Source: Rhizophagus irregularis (taxonomy: Eukaryota; Glomeromycota; Glomeromycetes; Glomerales; Glomeraceae). From it: DNA of 64,000 nt. The notes below the pieces were generated by a model that was not told the DNA's origin, made no database searches, and worked only from the letters and a program-made list of their open reading frames with translations. Below are positions 55,190 through 64,000 of the stretch, piece by piece. How positions within the stretch are numbered: the first letter of the stretch is position 1; each line of letters opens with the position of its first letter. Position numbers and translations under genes: made by a program. The stretch lies in the NCBI RefSeq assembly GCF_026210795.1, contig NC_089431.1, forward strand, positions 3,658,001 to 3,722,000. The letters run 5' to 3'.

Positions 55190-57433
55190 ATGTCTTTAAA
55201 TAACATTTCAAAGGATGATGAAAATTTTTTAAAAAACTTTTTAAAAGGTTTTTATCGTCAAATTATAAATATAGAGAATTATACTAAATATGAAAATATT
55301 TTATCAGAATGGATACAAGAATTCCTTATTTATAATGGAAAAAATCCTGAAATAATTTTAAAATTAATGAAAGATCATAAAGAAAATGAAAATTGGTTCT
55401 CATGTTTGATAGGATTTTTTTATGAGAGTGATATAGTAAATACTATTACAATTGATAAAAATGAATCTTTTAACTTATATTTATTATCAATTAATAAATA
55501 TGAAAAAAATGAAAATAATAATTTAACTTCCATGTATCAATTACTTAATATCATTATTTCAAAACATTTATTATCATTATCTTATTATAAAGATATTTTA
55601 TATAATAAATATTCAATTGCAAAGGAGTTTAAACATTTAGAAAATATGAATACGATGTCTTATTACCAGTTTGAAAATTTTAATGGATTAGAAATAAATT
55701 TGTGTAAAGATGAGTTGAATAATATGGAAAAATATTTTGATTTATTAGATAAAAATTCCATTGAACGTAACATTAATAAGAAAGAGTTAGATGATCTTGG
55801 TTATTATTATCAATATGGAATAGAAAGAAAGAAAGATGAATTTAAAGCATTTGAATTTTATCTGAAATTAGCAGAAGAAGGAAATTTAAGTGCACAGAAT
55901 AATTTAGGTTATTGTTATCAAAATGGAATTGGAATAAAAAAAGATGAAAAAAAAGCGTTTGAATGGTATTTAAAAGCTGCTGATGAAGGAGATATATATG
56001 CACAATATAATTTAGGTATTTGTTACCAAAATGGAATAGGAATTAACAAAGATGATCAGAAAGCTTTTGAATGGTATTTTAAATCTGCTAAAGAATATTC
56101 ACAAGCACAAAATATATTAGGTAATTATTATCAAAATGAAATTGGAGTAAAAAAAGATTTAGAAGAATCCATTTATTGGTATAAAAAAGCAGCAGAAAAT
56201 GGAAATAAATTTGCACAATATAATTTGGGTAAATGTTATGAAAATGAAAAAGGAGTAGAAAAAGATGAAATTAAAGCTTTTAAATTATATAAAAAATCAG
56301 CTGAACAAGAATATAAAGATGCACAATTTCAACTTGGAAATTGTTATGACCAAGGAATTGGAACTGAAGTTAATAAAACAAAAGCATTTGAGATGTATAA
56401 AATAGCAGCAGAAAAAGAGCATGATATTGCACAGAATAATTTAGGATCATTATTTGTGTATGGTAAAGGTACGAAAAAAGATTATAAACAAGCCTTTTAT
56501 TGGTATAATAAAGCAGCAAATAATGGAAACAAATTTGCACAATACAATCTTGCGGAATGCTATATATATGGATGTGGAGTTGAAAAAGATGAAACTAAAG
56601 CTTTTGAATATTTTAAAAAATCATCTGATCAAGGTTATTTAGACGCTCAAGTTCAACTTGGATATTGTTATGACCAAGGATTTGGAACTGAAGTTAATAG
56701 AACAAAAGCATTTGAGATATCTAAAATAGCAGCCGAAAAAGGACATGTAGTAGCACAATATAATTTAGGAGAATATTATGAATTAGGTGTTGGTATAAAT
56801 AGGAATGAAGTTAAAGCATTTGAATATTATGAAAAATCGGCTAAAAGTGGATATTTAGAAGCAAAATTTATACTTGGATATTACTATGTAAATGGAATTG
56901 GAACTGAAATTAATAAAGAAAAAGGTTTTGAATTATATAATGAGGCAACTGGTAAAAGTAGTAATGTTGAAAATATTTTATGTAAAAATGAGGATGAAAT
57001 AGATGATGATTTGGGTAAAGTTAATTATTGGTATCATAAATCTGCAGAAAATGACAATAAACTTGCATTGTATAAATTAGGGGAATATCATGAATTAGGA
57101 AAAGGTATTTGTAAAAATACAATGCGAGCAATTGAATTTTATAAAAAATCAGCTGATCAAGGATTTGCAGACGCTTATTATAAACTTGGACATCTTTATA
57201 GTAATAATGGAATTCAATTTGATATTAGTAAGGAGAAAGTATGTGAATTATATAAAATAGCTGCAGAAGGAGGAAATGTTGAAGCACAAAAAAGTCTTGC
57301 ATCTTTATATGGGCGAGGTGAAGGAACTGAAAAAAATATTGAATTGGCTATTTATTGGTATAATAAGGCTGCAGAAAATGGATGTCAAGAATCCAAAGAT
57401 AACCTAGATATTTTATTAGAAGAGCAAGAATGA
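55190..57433 (+). CDS. Sel1-repeat protein, 747 aa
   Basis: A single uninterrupted exon from ATG 55190 (MSLNNISKDDENFLKNFLKG) to TGA 57431-57433. Residues 1 to about 200 form a helical N-terminal region without known domain. From about residue 203 to the end there are about fifteen Sel1-like repeats of roughly 36 residues, with the signature AQYNLGxCYxxGxGxxKDExKAFEWYxKAAExG. One long degenerate stretch (NVENILCKNEDEIDDDLGKV) interrupts the pattern around residue 600. Sel1 repeats form an alpha-solenoid used as an adaptor in signalling and ER-associated degradation complexes. No membrane segment or signal peptide is visible, so a soluble scaffold is likely. A broken 5' copy lies at 58495-58790. 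Confidence 0.92.
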   Translation: MSLNNISKDDENFLKNFLKGFYRQIINIENYTKYENILSEWIQEFLIYNGKNPEIILKLMKDHKENENWFSCLIGFFYESDIVNTITIDKNESFNLYLLSINKYEKNENNNLTSMYQLLNIIISKHLLSLSYYKDILYNKYSIAKEFKHLENMNTMSYYQFENFNGLEINLCKDELNNMEKYFDLLDKNSIERNINKKELDDLGYYYQYGIERKKDEFKAFEFYLKLAEEGNLSAQNNLGYCYQNGIGIKKDEKKAFEWYLKAADEGDIYAQYNLGICYQNGIGINKDDQKAFEWYFKSAKEYSQAQNILGNYYQNEIGVKKDLEESIYWYKKAAENGNKFAQYNLGKCYENEKGVEKDEIKAFKLYKKSAEQEYKDAQFQLGNCYDQGIGTEVNKTKAFEMYKIAAEKEHDIAQNNLGSLFVYGKGTKKDYKQAFYWYNKAANNGNKFAQYNLAECYIYGCGVEKDETKAFEYFKKSSDQGYLDAQVQLGYCYDQGFGTEVNRTKAFEISKIAAEKGHVVAQYNLGEYYELGVGINRNEVKAFEYYEKSAKSGYLEAKFILGYYYVNGIGTEINKEKGFELYNEATGKSSNVENILCKNEDEIDDDLGKVNYWYHKSAENDNKLALYKLGEYHELGKGICKNTMRAIEFYKKSADQGFADAYYKLGHLYSNNGIQFDISKEKVCELYKIAAEGGNVEAQKSLASLYGRGEGTEKNIELAIYWYNKAAENGCQESKDNLDILLEEQE

Positions 57434-57714
57434 AGTATTAAAATAATAACAACCGTAAATACTTGGTTATCACCCATCTCAAGATGGAATATTTTATTGT
57501 CTTTAATTTCATATAACTTTATATTTTATTAGCAATGTATACATTTTTATTAATAAAATTTTATTAAGTAATTCACTTAAAGCTAAAATATTAACGTGTG
57601 CTATTTATTACATTTAATTGTATCAATAACTATCTATCACTAGTATGCTTCAAAATAAAAATTTAAAAAAAAATCTAAAGTTCCAAATAATGTAGATCAT
57701 TGTATTTTATCATT

Positions 57715-57880
57715 TCAAACTGAAGTTACATAAATTAAAATAAGAATCGCGATAGCAGTTGCTACAAGAATGGGGACAACTGTAACTTGAAGTTTCTTCA
57801 TATCTTAAATATTTTCTTCATGTTTTTTTTATTCTTGCTTTTCCTTTAACACTTTTACAGCTGATTCGATTTTTGTATGC
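57715..57880 (-). pseudogene. Relic of a tail-anchored coiled-coil protein
   Basis: One minus-strand frame reads KIESAVKVLKEKQE, TAA, KKHEENI, TAA, then DMKKLQVTVVPILVATAIAI and LILIYVTSV with TGA at 57715. The end is a classical C-terminal membrane anchor. Both stops interrupt an otherwise coding-like, charged helix. The last 28 codons begin with ATG (57799-57801) and could be a free micro-peptide. Confidence 0.35.
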
Positions 57881-58494
57881 TTGGAATATTAGCAAGTGGC
57901 TTTAATTGTAAGATTAGATTCAGAATGTATAATTTCTTTTTTGGTTATAGTTTAGAATGGTTAAGTTTAGTTTGTTCAAGTTGTTATTCCATAGTTTTAA
58001 TATACTACTATTCCATCTAAATTACATCATTACATAAATGTTCATTTGAATTAGTAAATTATAAACATCCGATAAGTTTTTAAAACCAGAAATATTAAAA
58101 ATTAAATTTAAATTTAAATAAATATCGTAAAGTGCACAAAAAAATATTACACGAAAGCTTTTTTTTAATATTAATTCACTAACAATTAATAAATTATAAA
58201 ATCTACTTACTAAGTTAACTTATAAATTAAGTAATTATCACATAAAATAATCAATATTTCTACAAGAATTAAACTTTAATTGATTGATATATTGAAAAAC
58301 TTCCCCGGAAAACAAATTTTGAGATATCGATTTTAAATTATAAATATAATGTAGGGGTCACGAATCATATTATACGAAGTTAATTTGGCTCAAGTTCTAT
58401 AAACTAATTATTAGGCGCAGTGTACGCAGTGATGATCCATCGTATGACAAACAAGTGTAACTGTAGCAGAACTTTCTTTGAATACAATTATTTT

Positions 58495-58790
58495 TTCTGA
58501 CGTCAAACATTACAAAAGATGACGAAACTTTCTTAAAAGATTTTTTAAATATAAAAAATTACACTAAATATAGTACATATCATTGATAAGAACAAATCTT
58601 TTGAATCATATTTATTATTAATTAATAAGTATAATAAATTCCATGTATCAATTACTTATATTATTATTCAAAATATCTATTATCATTCCACTATTATAAA
58701 GATATTTTATATTGTAATAAATATTCCATCGCAAAGGAGTTTAAATATTTAGAGTATGCAAAAAAAGCAAAGGTGATTACAAGATAATAT
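58495..58790 (+). pseudogene. 5' relic of a Sel1-repeat gene
   Basis: Fragments match the N-terminal region of the 55190 gene in order: aacattacaaaagatgacga, tttcttaaaagattttttaa, aattacactaaatat, tccatgtatcaattactta, ttataaagatattttatat and tcgcaaaggagtttaaatat. Frame is lost by several deletions and the solenoid is absent. The upstream flank (tacgcagtgatgatcc, gtatgacaaac) also resembles 55045-55090. Confidence 0.7.
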
Positions 58791-60487
58791 TAAATGAACT
58801 ATTTGATTGAATAGAATAAATTTCAAACTAGTTTTGTGAACATTTCTTTCTTAAAACTATAATATATTGTACAGATTTATCGTCTGCAAGACATTATATT
58901 ACAAACTCCCCTTAATTCTGGTCTCGCTTATTTTCTAAATTCAAATTTGGGATCAATCTCGATTACTTAGAAATTAAGAGTTACTTTTTGAACTTTACCT
59001 GAGAAACTCTATATAAACTTCTACCGAAATCATGACTATTTTAACTTCTCTTTAAAAAAAGTTTCCATTTAGATTAGTATTTCTAATTTATTCTTAATCC
59101 TATAGCCAATTCTTTATTATTGGTATCTTATGCATGTAATAATCAAACAAATATAAATGAAAGTTAGGAAATTCATATTTAAAAAATGCTTAGAAGTATG
59201 CTTAGAGTTACATTTGAAGATTACTCAGTTTGTAATAGTTGAACTTATAGTCAACCTTATAATAAGCAGACCACATCGTGTTTAGAAATTGATTTTAAAT
59301 AAAAATTTATTAACTATGCTACAACAAATAAACTTTATCTTATAACGTTAACAAATTTAAAAAAAATCAAGTTTTACAATAAAGTTATTCAAAATAGGTT
59401 CAATTAATTTACTCGAGTTTATATTGCATACTATTCTTTAATAATATTCATAAATATCTATAATATAATTATTTGTATTAATATAATAATAGACGTGCTG
59501 CATTTAACTATTAGTCAAATTAATTAAAACTTTATTAAATTTGTCGAGGTGGGATTATACACTATATGACCATATAGATTTGGTTTAGTCCAAGAAATAA
59601 TGCTGACTTCCCAGACCGAAACCAGATTGAACTGGACCAATCCAATGATGTGAAATTTTAACTTACAATTAAAGAGACAAATTCTATACTATCATTAACA
59701 CGTATAGCAAATATGCAGTACCTGTTTAAATATACAATAATTATATATTATCGGTTTGACGGTTTGACGGGACCACTCATGCAATTTTTATATTATTATG
59801 CTAATACATAGAAATATGAGATAACCGACCTAAATAACAATTATGTAAAATCTGCATGAACTTATGAGAATAACTGATAATTTTGAATAAAAATAAACGT
59901 AGCAACGAATAAATAAATATAGTAAATATACTTTTTAAGTCGTATTTTTAGAATATATAATCATGGTACACTAATTCGATTTTAATCGAACCAAAACATT
60001 ATCATCTACTCGACCAATGATTAATTATACTTTATTCAATTAAGAATCTATACAAATTATACTATTATAGTTTATATGAAAAATTATGGATATTTTATTT
60101 ATTATATTGAAACCTGTTAATATATTTTTTAAATTAATCACTGAAATATCAAATAAAATTGGTTTTTGTATAGATACAGTATATTGATAAGATACAAAAT
60201 TTACAGTTATGCTCAAACAGGATCACAACATAAATGAATTAGCAGTTCACACAGTTTACTTGTAAACATGCTTTTTAACCGAGTGTTTTATCATAAAATA
60301 AATACTGTGCAGCACTAACATTTAATTCTTCAAATTGTTTAATTTATATTTTTATTGTTTGAATAAATAGTAATTGGTGAATTGATACAATTATTTATTT
60401 TAGTTAGGTTCAAAACAATATACTTGAAACTCAAACTGCTATAATTAAAGTAGTAAAATAATTCAAATAATTACTCTAATTTCTTCA

Positions 60488-62407
60488 TTATTTCTTAGGA
60501 ATTGCTTTTATTTTATATTTCTTATTGCGCTTCGAAACTGCCCACGGACTCGTAGGTGCATTACCCCATAGGCCCCACGAACTAGTAGGTTCATTACCCC
60601 ATGATCGAGTAGGTTCATTATCCCATGAACTAGTAGGTTCCTTGTCCCATGAAGTAGAAGGTTCCTTATCCCATGAAGTAGAAGGTTCCTTATCCCATGA
60701 AGTAGAAGGTTCCTTATCCCATGAAGTAGAAGGTTCCTTATCCCATGAAGTGGAAGGTTCCTTATCCCATGAAATAGTAGGTTCCTTATCCCATGAACTA
60801 ATAGGTTCATTACCCGGTTTATTACTCCATGAACCCTTGGGAGGTGCATAATTGGCTTTATTCCGCTTGCTTGAGATTAGTGTCTCCCATGATATATTAT
60901 TCCATGAACTAGGAGGTTCATTATCCCATTCCGTAGAAGGTTCATTATCCCATTCCGTAGTAGGTTCATTATCCCATTCCGTAGTAGGTTCATTATCCCA
61001 TGAACTAATAGGTGGTTTATTACTCCATGATCCCTTGGTATGTGCATAATTGGCTTTATTCTGCTTGCTTAAGATTAGTATCTTCTTAGGAGGTATATTA
61101 TTCCATGAACTAGTAGGCTCATTACCCGGTTTATTACTCCATGAACCCTTGGGAGGTGCATAATTGGCTTTATTCTTGCTTGAAATTAGCGCCTCACGTG
61201 GACCCTTAGGAAGTGCATTATCCCGTGAACTCTTAGGAGGTGCATGATTCCATAAACTAGAAGTTTCATTATGTCGTGATATAGGCTGTAAAATAAAATA
61301 ATTCAATAAATTTAATTAATACCTCCTTTAAATCTTTAAAGCAAGTTCAAAAAATATAATTTTAATGAAATATTATTATACCTTTCTTTCGTCATCAATA
61401 GTCGCAGCAGAAGTCGGTAACAATTCTTTAGGTATACGGGGCTTTGATTTATGATTGATCTTACTATCAGGATGCAAATCTAAAAAGCTTTTTAATAAAT
61501 CAACAAATAATTCCTCTGGTAAAACTTCCTTATAAGGTAGAATCTTGTTCGAAAATTCTTTAGAAGTTAAATTATGGAATCGTACAAAAGGAATGCATTG
61601 TTGTAAGGTATTTTTTAAAGAATTAAAATCTTCTTTTGAATAATTAGAAGGATCTGAAGAAAGCTCAAGATTTTGTGCAAGTCCCCATTTAAGAACATTC
61701 TCCCATACTTTAATTTCGTCCATTTGAAGATTATCGCTTTTAATAAGTGATATCAAAATTTTTTCTGGAATTGAAGAGAAATCTATTGATTTGAATATCT
61801 TATCTGGGTTTTTGGAAATTAAATTAGTGCAATATTCTTGAAGTTCTAAGAGTGAATCATTTTCAAAACTCGTTTGATATACCAAACTAAAATTTTGTTC
61901 TATCCAGCTTGTTTTGTAATTAATCAAAAAAGATTGTGTATAGATAACCAACTCCTGAAGGTTCAATTCACTAGCAGCAACTATGATTTTAATAATATCT
62001 AAATTATCATAATTTTTCAAAGATGGTTCTCCGCCATAAATATACCTAAAAAAAAAATAAGATTAATAAAAATATATAGAAATATAAATTCAATATATTT
62101 ATAAAACGCATAAATAATAAATTTGTTAAATTTATTTTATTATTCACTACCTTAAAATTGTTTGAAAAATTTCAGGTGAAATATTTGGTAATTTAATGTG
62201 TACCAAAGTTCCATCATTTTTCTTTTTATTAGTTGACAAAATTCTTCGCAAATAAGAAGAACGATAATTCAATATAACCATATGTGAACGAAATATTTTT
62301 ACGTAAGGATCATTTCCAACTTCAATAGTAATATCATAATATTCGTCATCATCTAAAATATCGAGTAAATTTTGTGATAATTTTTGTAATAATTTATTAT
62401 CATCCAT
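60488..62407 (-). CDS. BTB-BACK protein F with SWDKEPST repeats
   Basis: ATG at 62405-62407. Exons 62407-62151, 62045-61382 and 61285-60488 join in phase to about 572 aa. BTB and BACK closely match gene B (YIYGGEPSLKNY, KVWENVLKWGLAQNLELSSD, CIPFVRFHNLTSKEFSNK); the hinge is INHKSKPRIPKEL then TIDDERK. Exon 3 starts PISRHNETSSLWNHAPPK, then alternates Q/RNKANYAPPKGSWSNKPG modules with Trp repeats: three TTEWDNEP units and about nine 8-residue units SWDKEPST, ending SWGNEPTSSWGLWGNAPTS and a basic tail (KRNKKYKIKAIPKK). No lesion found. Likely role: CUL3-type adaptor with a Trp-repeat recruitment tail, nuclear localisation possible. An in-frame open stretch continues 5' of this ATG, but conservation with B and D starts here. 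Confidence 0.8.
60590..60800 (-). repeat. 24-bp coding repeat, gene F tail
   Basis: About nine 24-bp units, on the plus strand gttccttatcccatgaagta with minor variants, encode TSWDKEPS on the minus strand. A second block of three units at about 60910-60995 encodes TTEWDNEP. Adjacent units are nearly identical. Confidence 0.9.
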
Positions 62408-62501
62408 TTTTTTTTTAAAAAAAAAAAAAAGTTGTCGCAAGAGAAAAAGAAAACTTGCCTTATATGTAAATTTTATGTTACTCAATTTTGGTGTGAAAAT
62501 C

Positions 62502-62517
62502 GGAAAAAAGGTTTTCC
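62502..62517. promoter_or_regulatory. Conserved upstream palindrome, gene F
   Basis: GGAAAAAAGGTTTTCC, 95-110 bp upstream of gene F's ATG, matching gene B's site. Confidence 0.45.
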
Positions 62518-62726
62518 TTTTTTTTTTGTAGTACATTAAATCGCATTTTTTTAATGAGAATATCTTTTCTTTTTTTAGATAATGCCGACCAGAGTGGCAT
62601 TATGCATCTCCGACCAGAATTAAGATGCGTAAAGCTACTAATAGTAAATGTGCGCCGATCACTTGTTACCATTTGCTCGGGAAATCCTGTAAAAAATAAT
62701 GCCTAAAATCCATAAATAAATATATA

Positions 62727-62791
62727 AATTAGCCAATAGTAATTATGATCTGTGTTTATAAAAAAAAGATCATAATTTCTATTGGCTATTT
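62727..62791. repeat. Short inverted repeat insertion
   Basis: Arms 62727-62750 and 62768-62791 (agccaatagtaattatgatc against its near-complement) with a 17-bp loop. It is absent from the corresponding place upstream of gene B, so it is an insertion, probably a tiny foldback element. Confidence 0.7.
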
Positions 62792-63104
62792 ATTTAGAAT
62801 TTTTAACCATGCTAGGATTGAGATTAGAACTATTAAACATCAATAAATAAATAAATCATGATCACGTCCCTGGCCCTTGACCATAGGGTCTCTGGTCCAT
62901 GAGCAAAGATTTGTAATTTTGTATACAATGCAACGTACATAACAATCAAAGTTGTCGATGAGACAGAATATGCAGTTTTATCACGTGCTATAACTAATGA
63001 TGCTGTTTTGTTAAAATAGTAGAAAATTCTAAAGTGATTTATTTTATAGAAGAGGAACTATTAAAGTTTCCTTACATGATAAGATAATCATAGGATATTA
63101 AAAA

Positions 63105-63250
63105 TTCCTTAAATCATTTGAAAAGTTTCATGGCAGGTAATATATTTATTTAATAACTAATTTGTACCAAAATTTCTCTTTATTATCAATTGATAAAATT
63201 ATATAATAATTTTTAATGGTTAATAGTAATATCGAGTAATATCACAATAT
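63105..63250 (-). pseudogene. BTB exon 1 relic
   Basis: The plus strand shows ccttaaatcatttgaaaagt, then aatttgtaccaaaatttctc and tattatcaattgataaaatt, the degraded order of a BTB exon 1 read from its 3' end. No frame survives. Confidence 0.6.
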
Positions 63251-63539
63251 TTGTTGCCATAAATTTAAAGTGAATCTTTTTATCATTTATTTATATTAGG
63301 ATTAATACTAAGAGTGATTAAAAAATGTCGTAAAGGAACTAAGTATTATATACAGAAATTTGATGTTACATAGAATTAAAGCATAAGCATTTACTACCAT
63401 TTCTAGAGAAAACGCTTTTTTCCGTATTTTTTATTCTTTCGTGTAGAACAAATCACAAACTTATCAAGAAAGAACATTTTCGATTCAAAGTCTGATCTTC
63501 TATCTTGTCTCGACTTATAGCATAACTTTAAATTAACTA

Positions 63540-63775
63540 TTTTTTTACCACTTTATTTTTAGCAGGCACCATTACATCTTTAGCTTTATTTATATTTTAT
63601 TTTTGAGAATTGACATTAGAAGTTGAAGGTCCTGGATAACATGGCGTAGAAGGAGACGGGAATAGGGGAAGTGACCGAACAACGAGTTTTTTTTAGCCAT
63701 ACGGGGCATTGATTTATGATTTAGCCTGCCATCAGGATGTAAATTTAAAAGGAATTCGCTTCCTATAGGGTAGAA
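63540..63775 (-). pseudogene. BTB-BACK hinge and tail relic
   Basis: The minus strand reads LNLHPDGRLNHKSMPRMAKK, matching the hinge of genes B, C and F, then a frame-shifted version of gene A's Pro/Thr segment ending near tcaattctcaaaaat. Upstream, a deletion joins a trace of PYKE directly to the hinge. BACK is missing. Confidence 0.65.
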
Positions 63776-63790
63776 AACTAGGACCCAGAA

Positions 63791-64000
63791 ATATATATAA
63801 AAGGGTCAGGTTTGAGTTTGCGTATTTTGAACTAAAAAAATCATGAAAATCTTTCCTTTTTTAGATAATTTCTGATAATGCCGGTCAGAATTTTATTTCC
63901 TCTTATAGTATCTGACTGACATTATCATAATTCTGGCCCTGAAAAAATGCGTACAGCTCATAGTAAAAAATTTTTTTCATCACCTGACCCCTATATATAT
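63791..64000. mobile_element. MITE with GGGTCAGGT termini, reaching the window edge
   Basis: Left end atatataaaagggtcaggtt; right end cacctgacccctatatatat. Interior GGTCAGAATT/AATTCTGGCC and atgcgtacagctcatagtaa match the element at 1411-1553. Parts of the same interior (gataatgccgaccag, gctactaatagtaaa) also occur upstream of genes B and F. Confidence 0.65.

Larger units (their letters stand above)
57434..60487. other. Intergenic between Sel1 gene and BTB gene F
   Basis: Contains a tail-anchored protein relic (57715-57880) and a Sel1-gene relic (58495-58790). The remainder is AT-rich with nothing recognised beyond a short ggtttgacggtttgacgg repeat near 59753-59770. Confidence 0.6.
62408..62940. 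promoter_or_regulatory. Upstream region of gene F, duplicated from or to gene B
   Basis: It is closely similar to 34836-35340 upstream of gene B: ttatatgtaaattttatgtt, tgtgcgccgatcactt and ccctggcccttgaccatagg are shared. Gene F's copy carries an extra hairpin insertion at 62727-62791. Conservation extends about 500 bp upstream of the ATG, consistent with a duplicated promoter. Confidence 0.55.

Noticed and set aside
59570-59780. Possible transposon around ggtttgacggtttgacgg and agaccgaaaccagattgaac
   Set aside because: No paired termini or target duplication could be found.
60590-60800. Possible CRISPR array because of regular 24-bp repeats
   Set aside because: Repeats are contiguous without unique spacers, code in frame and sit in a eukaryotic exon.
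60525-61049. Plus-strand frames with SHEVEGSL-like repeats, and a minus-strand HGIRNLL frame
   Set aside because: Shadows of gene F's 24-bp coding repeat; the SWDKEPST frame is the one in phase with BTB-BACK.
1-64000. tRNA, rRNA or bacterial-type operon features
   Set aside because: Scanned by eye for cloverleaf boxes and ribosomal sequence on both strands; none recognised. Gene spacing and introns are eukaryotic.

Overview
The window is AT-rich eukaryotic nuclear DNA: small introns (41-220 bp, GT...AG, T-rich 3' ends), no operons, and many low-complexity A/T runs. Families expanded together here are BTB-BACK proteins, tyrosine-kinase-like (TKL-type) protein kinases with an N-terminal zinc-ribbon-like segment, and Sel1-repeat proteins. 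That combination, with abundant small DNA transposons and gene relics, points to an arbuscular mycorrhizal fungus of the Rhizophagus/Glomeromycotina type. This is an inference from family content and composition, not a database match.

Layout. 0-1 kb: the 3' part of a kinase gene (+), with a 1-bp frameshift and a MITE in an intron. 1.8-4.1 kb: a broken BTB-BACK gene (+) whose tail is a long 11-residue repeat. 4-11.5 kb: mostly non-coding, with one Asn/Thr/Ser-rich single-exon gene (8.3-8.8 kb, -). 11.5-17.6 kb: a tandem array of units, each made of a MITE plus a kinase C-terminal exon, interrupted by a poly(A)-tailed non-LTR element carrying only an ORF1-like frame. 18.5-23.5 kb: a 5'-truncated LINE end, kinase relics and non-coding DNA. 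23.6-29.5 kb: a kinase gene (-) with two frameshifts, a second ORF1-only element inserted just upstream of its ATG, a 400-bp foldback hairpin and an N-terminal kinase relic. 30.2-48.3 kb: the core BTB-BACK array, five genes in the same orientation (-), here called A 30.2-31.9, B 32.9-34.8, C 36.5-38.1 (dead), D 39.9-42.1 (nonsense mutation) and E 46.5-48.3. A kinase pseudogene (+) lies between D and E. 49.6-51.6 kb: an apparently intact kinase (-). 54.8-57.4 kb: a small hydrophobic ORF (-) divergent from a 747-aa Sel1-repeat protein (+). 60.5-62.4 kb: BTB-BACK gene F (-). The right end holds BTB relics and a MITE also found near the left end.

How the genes relate. The BTB-BACK genes share one plan: exon 1 holds most of the BTB domain, exon 2 the rest of BTB plus BACK, then a hinge (around HKSKPRM.KE). 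After the hinge each gene has a different tail instead of the TLDc domain usual for this fungal family: hendecad acidic repeats (1.8-4.1 kb gene), a Trp-containing tail (A), 13-residue GGW repeats (B, D), Ser/Trp repeats (C), proline-rich plus UBA domain (E), or 8-residue SWDKEPST repeats (F). Several end in a Lys/Arg-rich exon. BTB-BACK proteins are classically substrate adaptors of CUL3 ubiquitin ligases, and Gly/Ser-Trp repeats resemble Argonaute-binding GW/WG platforms. The array therefore looks like a birth-and-death family of CUL3 adaptors diversifying its substrate-recruiting tails. A palindrome of the form GGAAAA-N-TTTTCC lies 82-180 bp upstream of each member of the minus-strand array. 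I could run no alignment or search, so exon borders are by eye and several frameshifts may be assembly errors in homopolymers.
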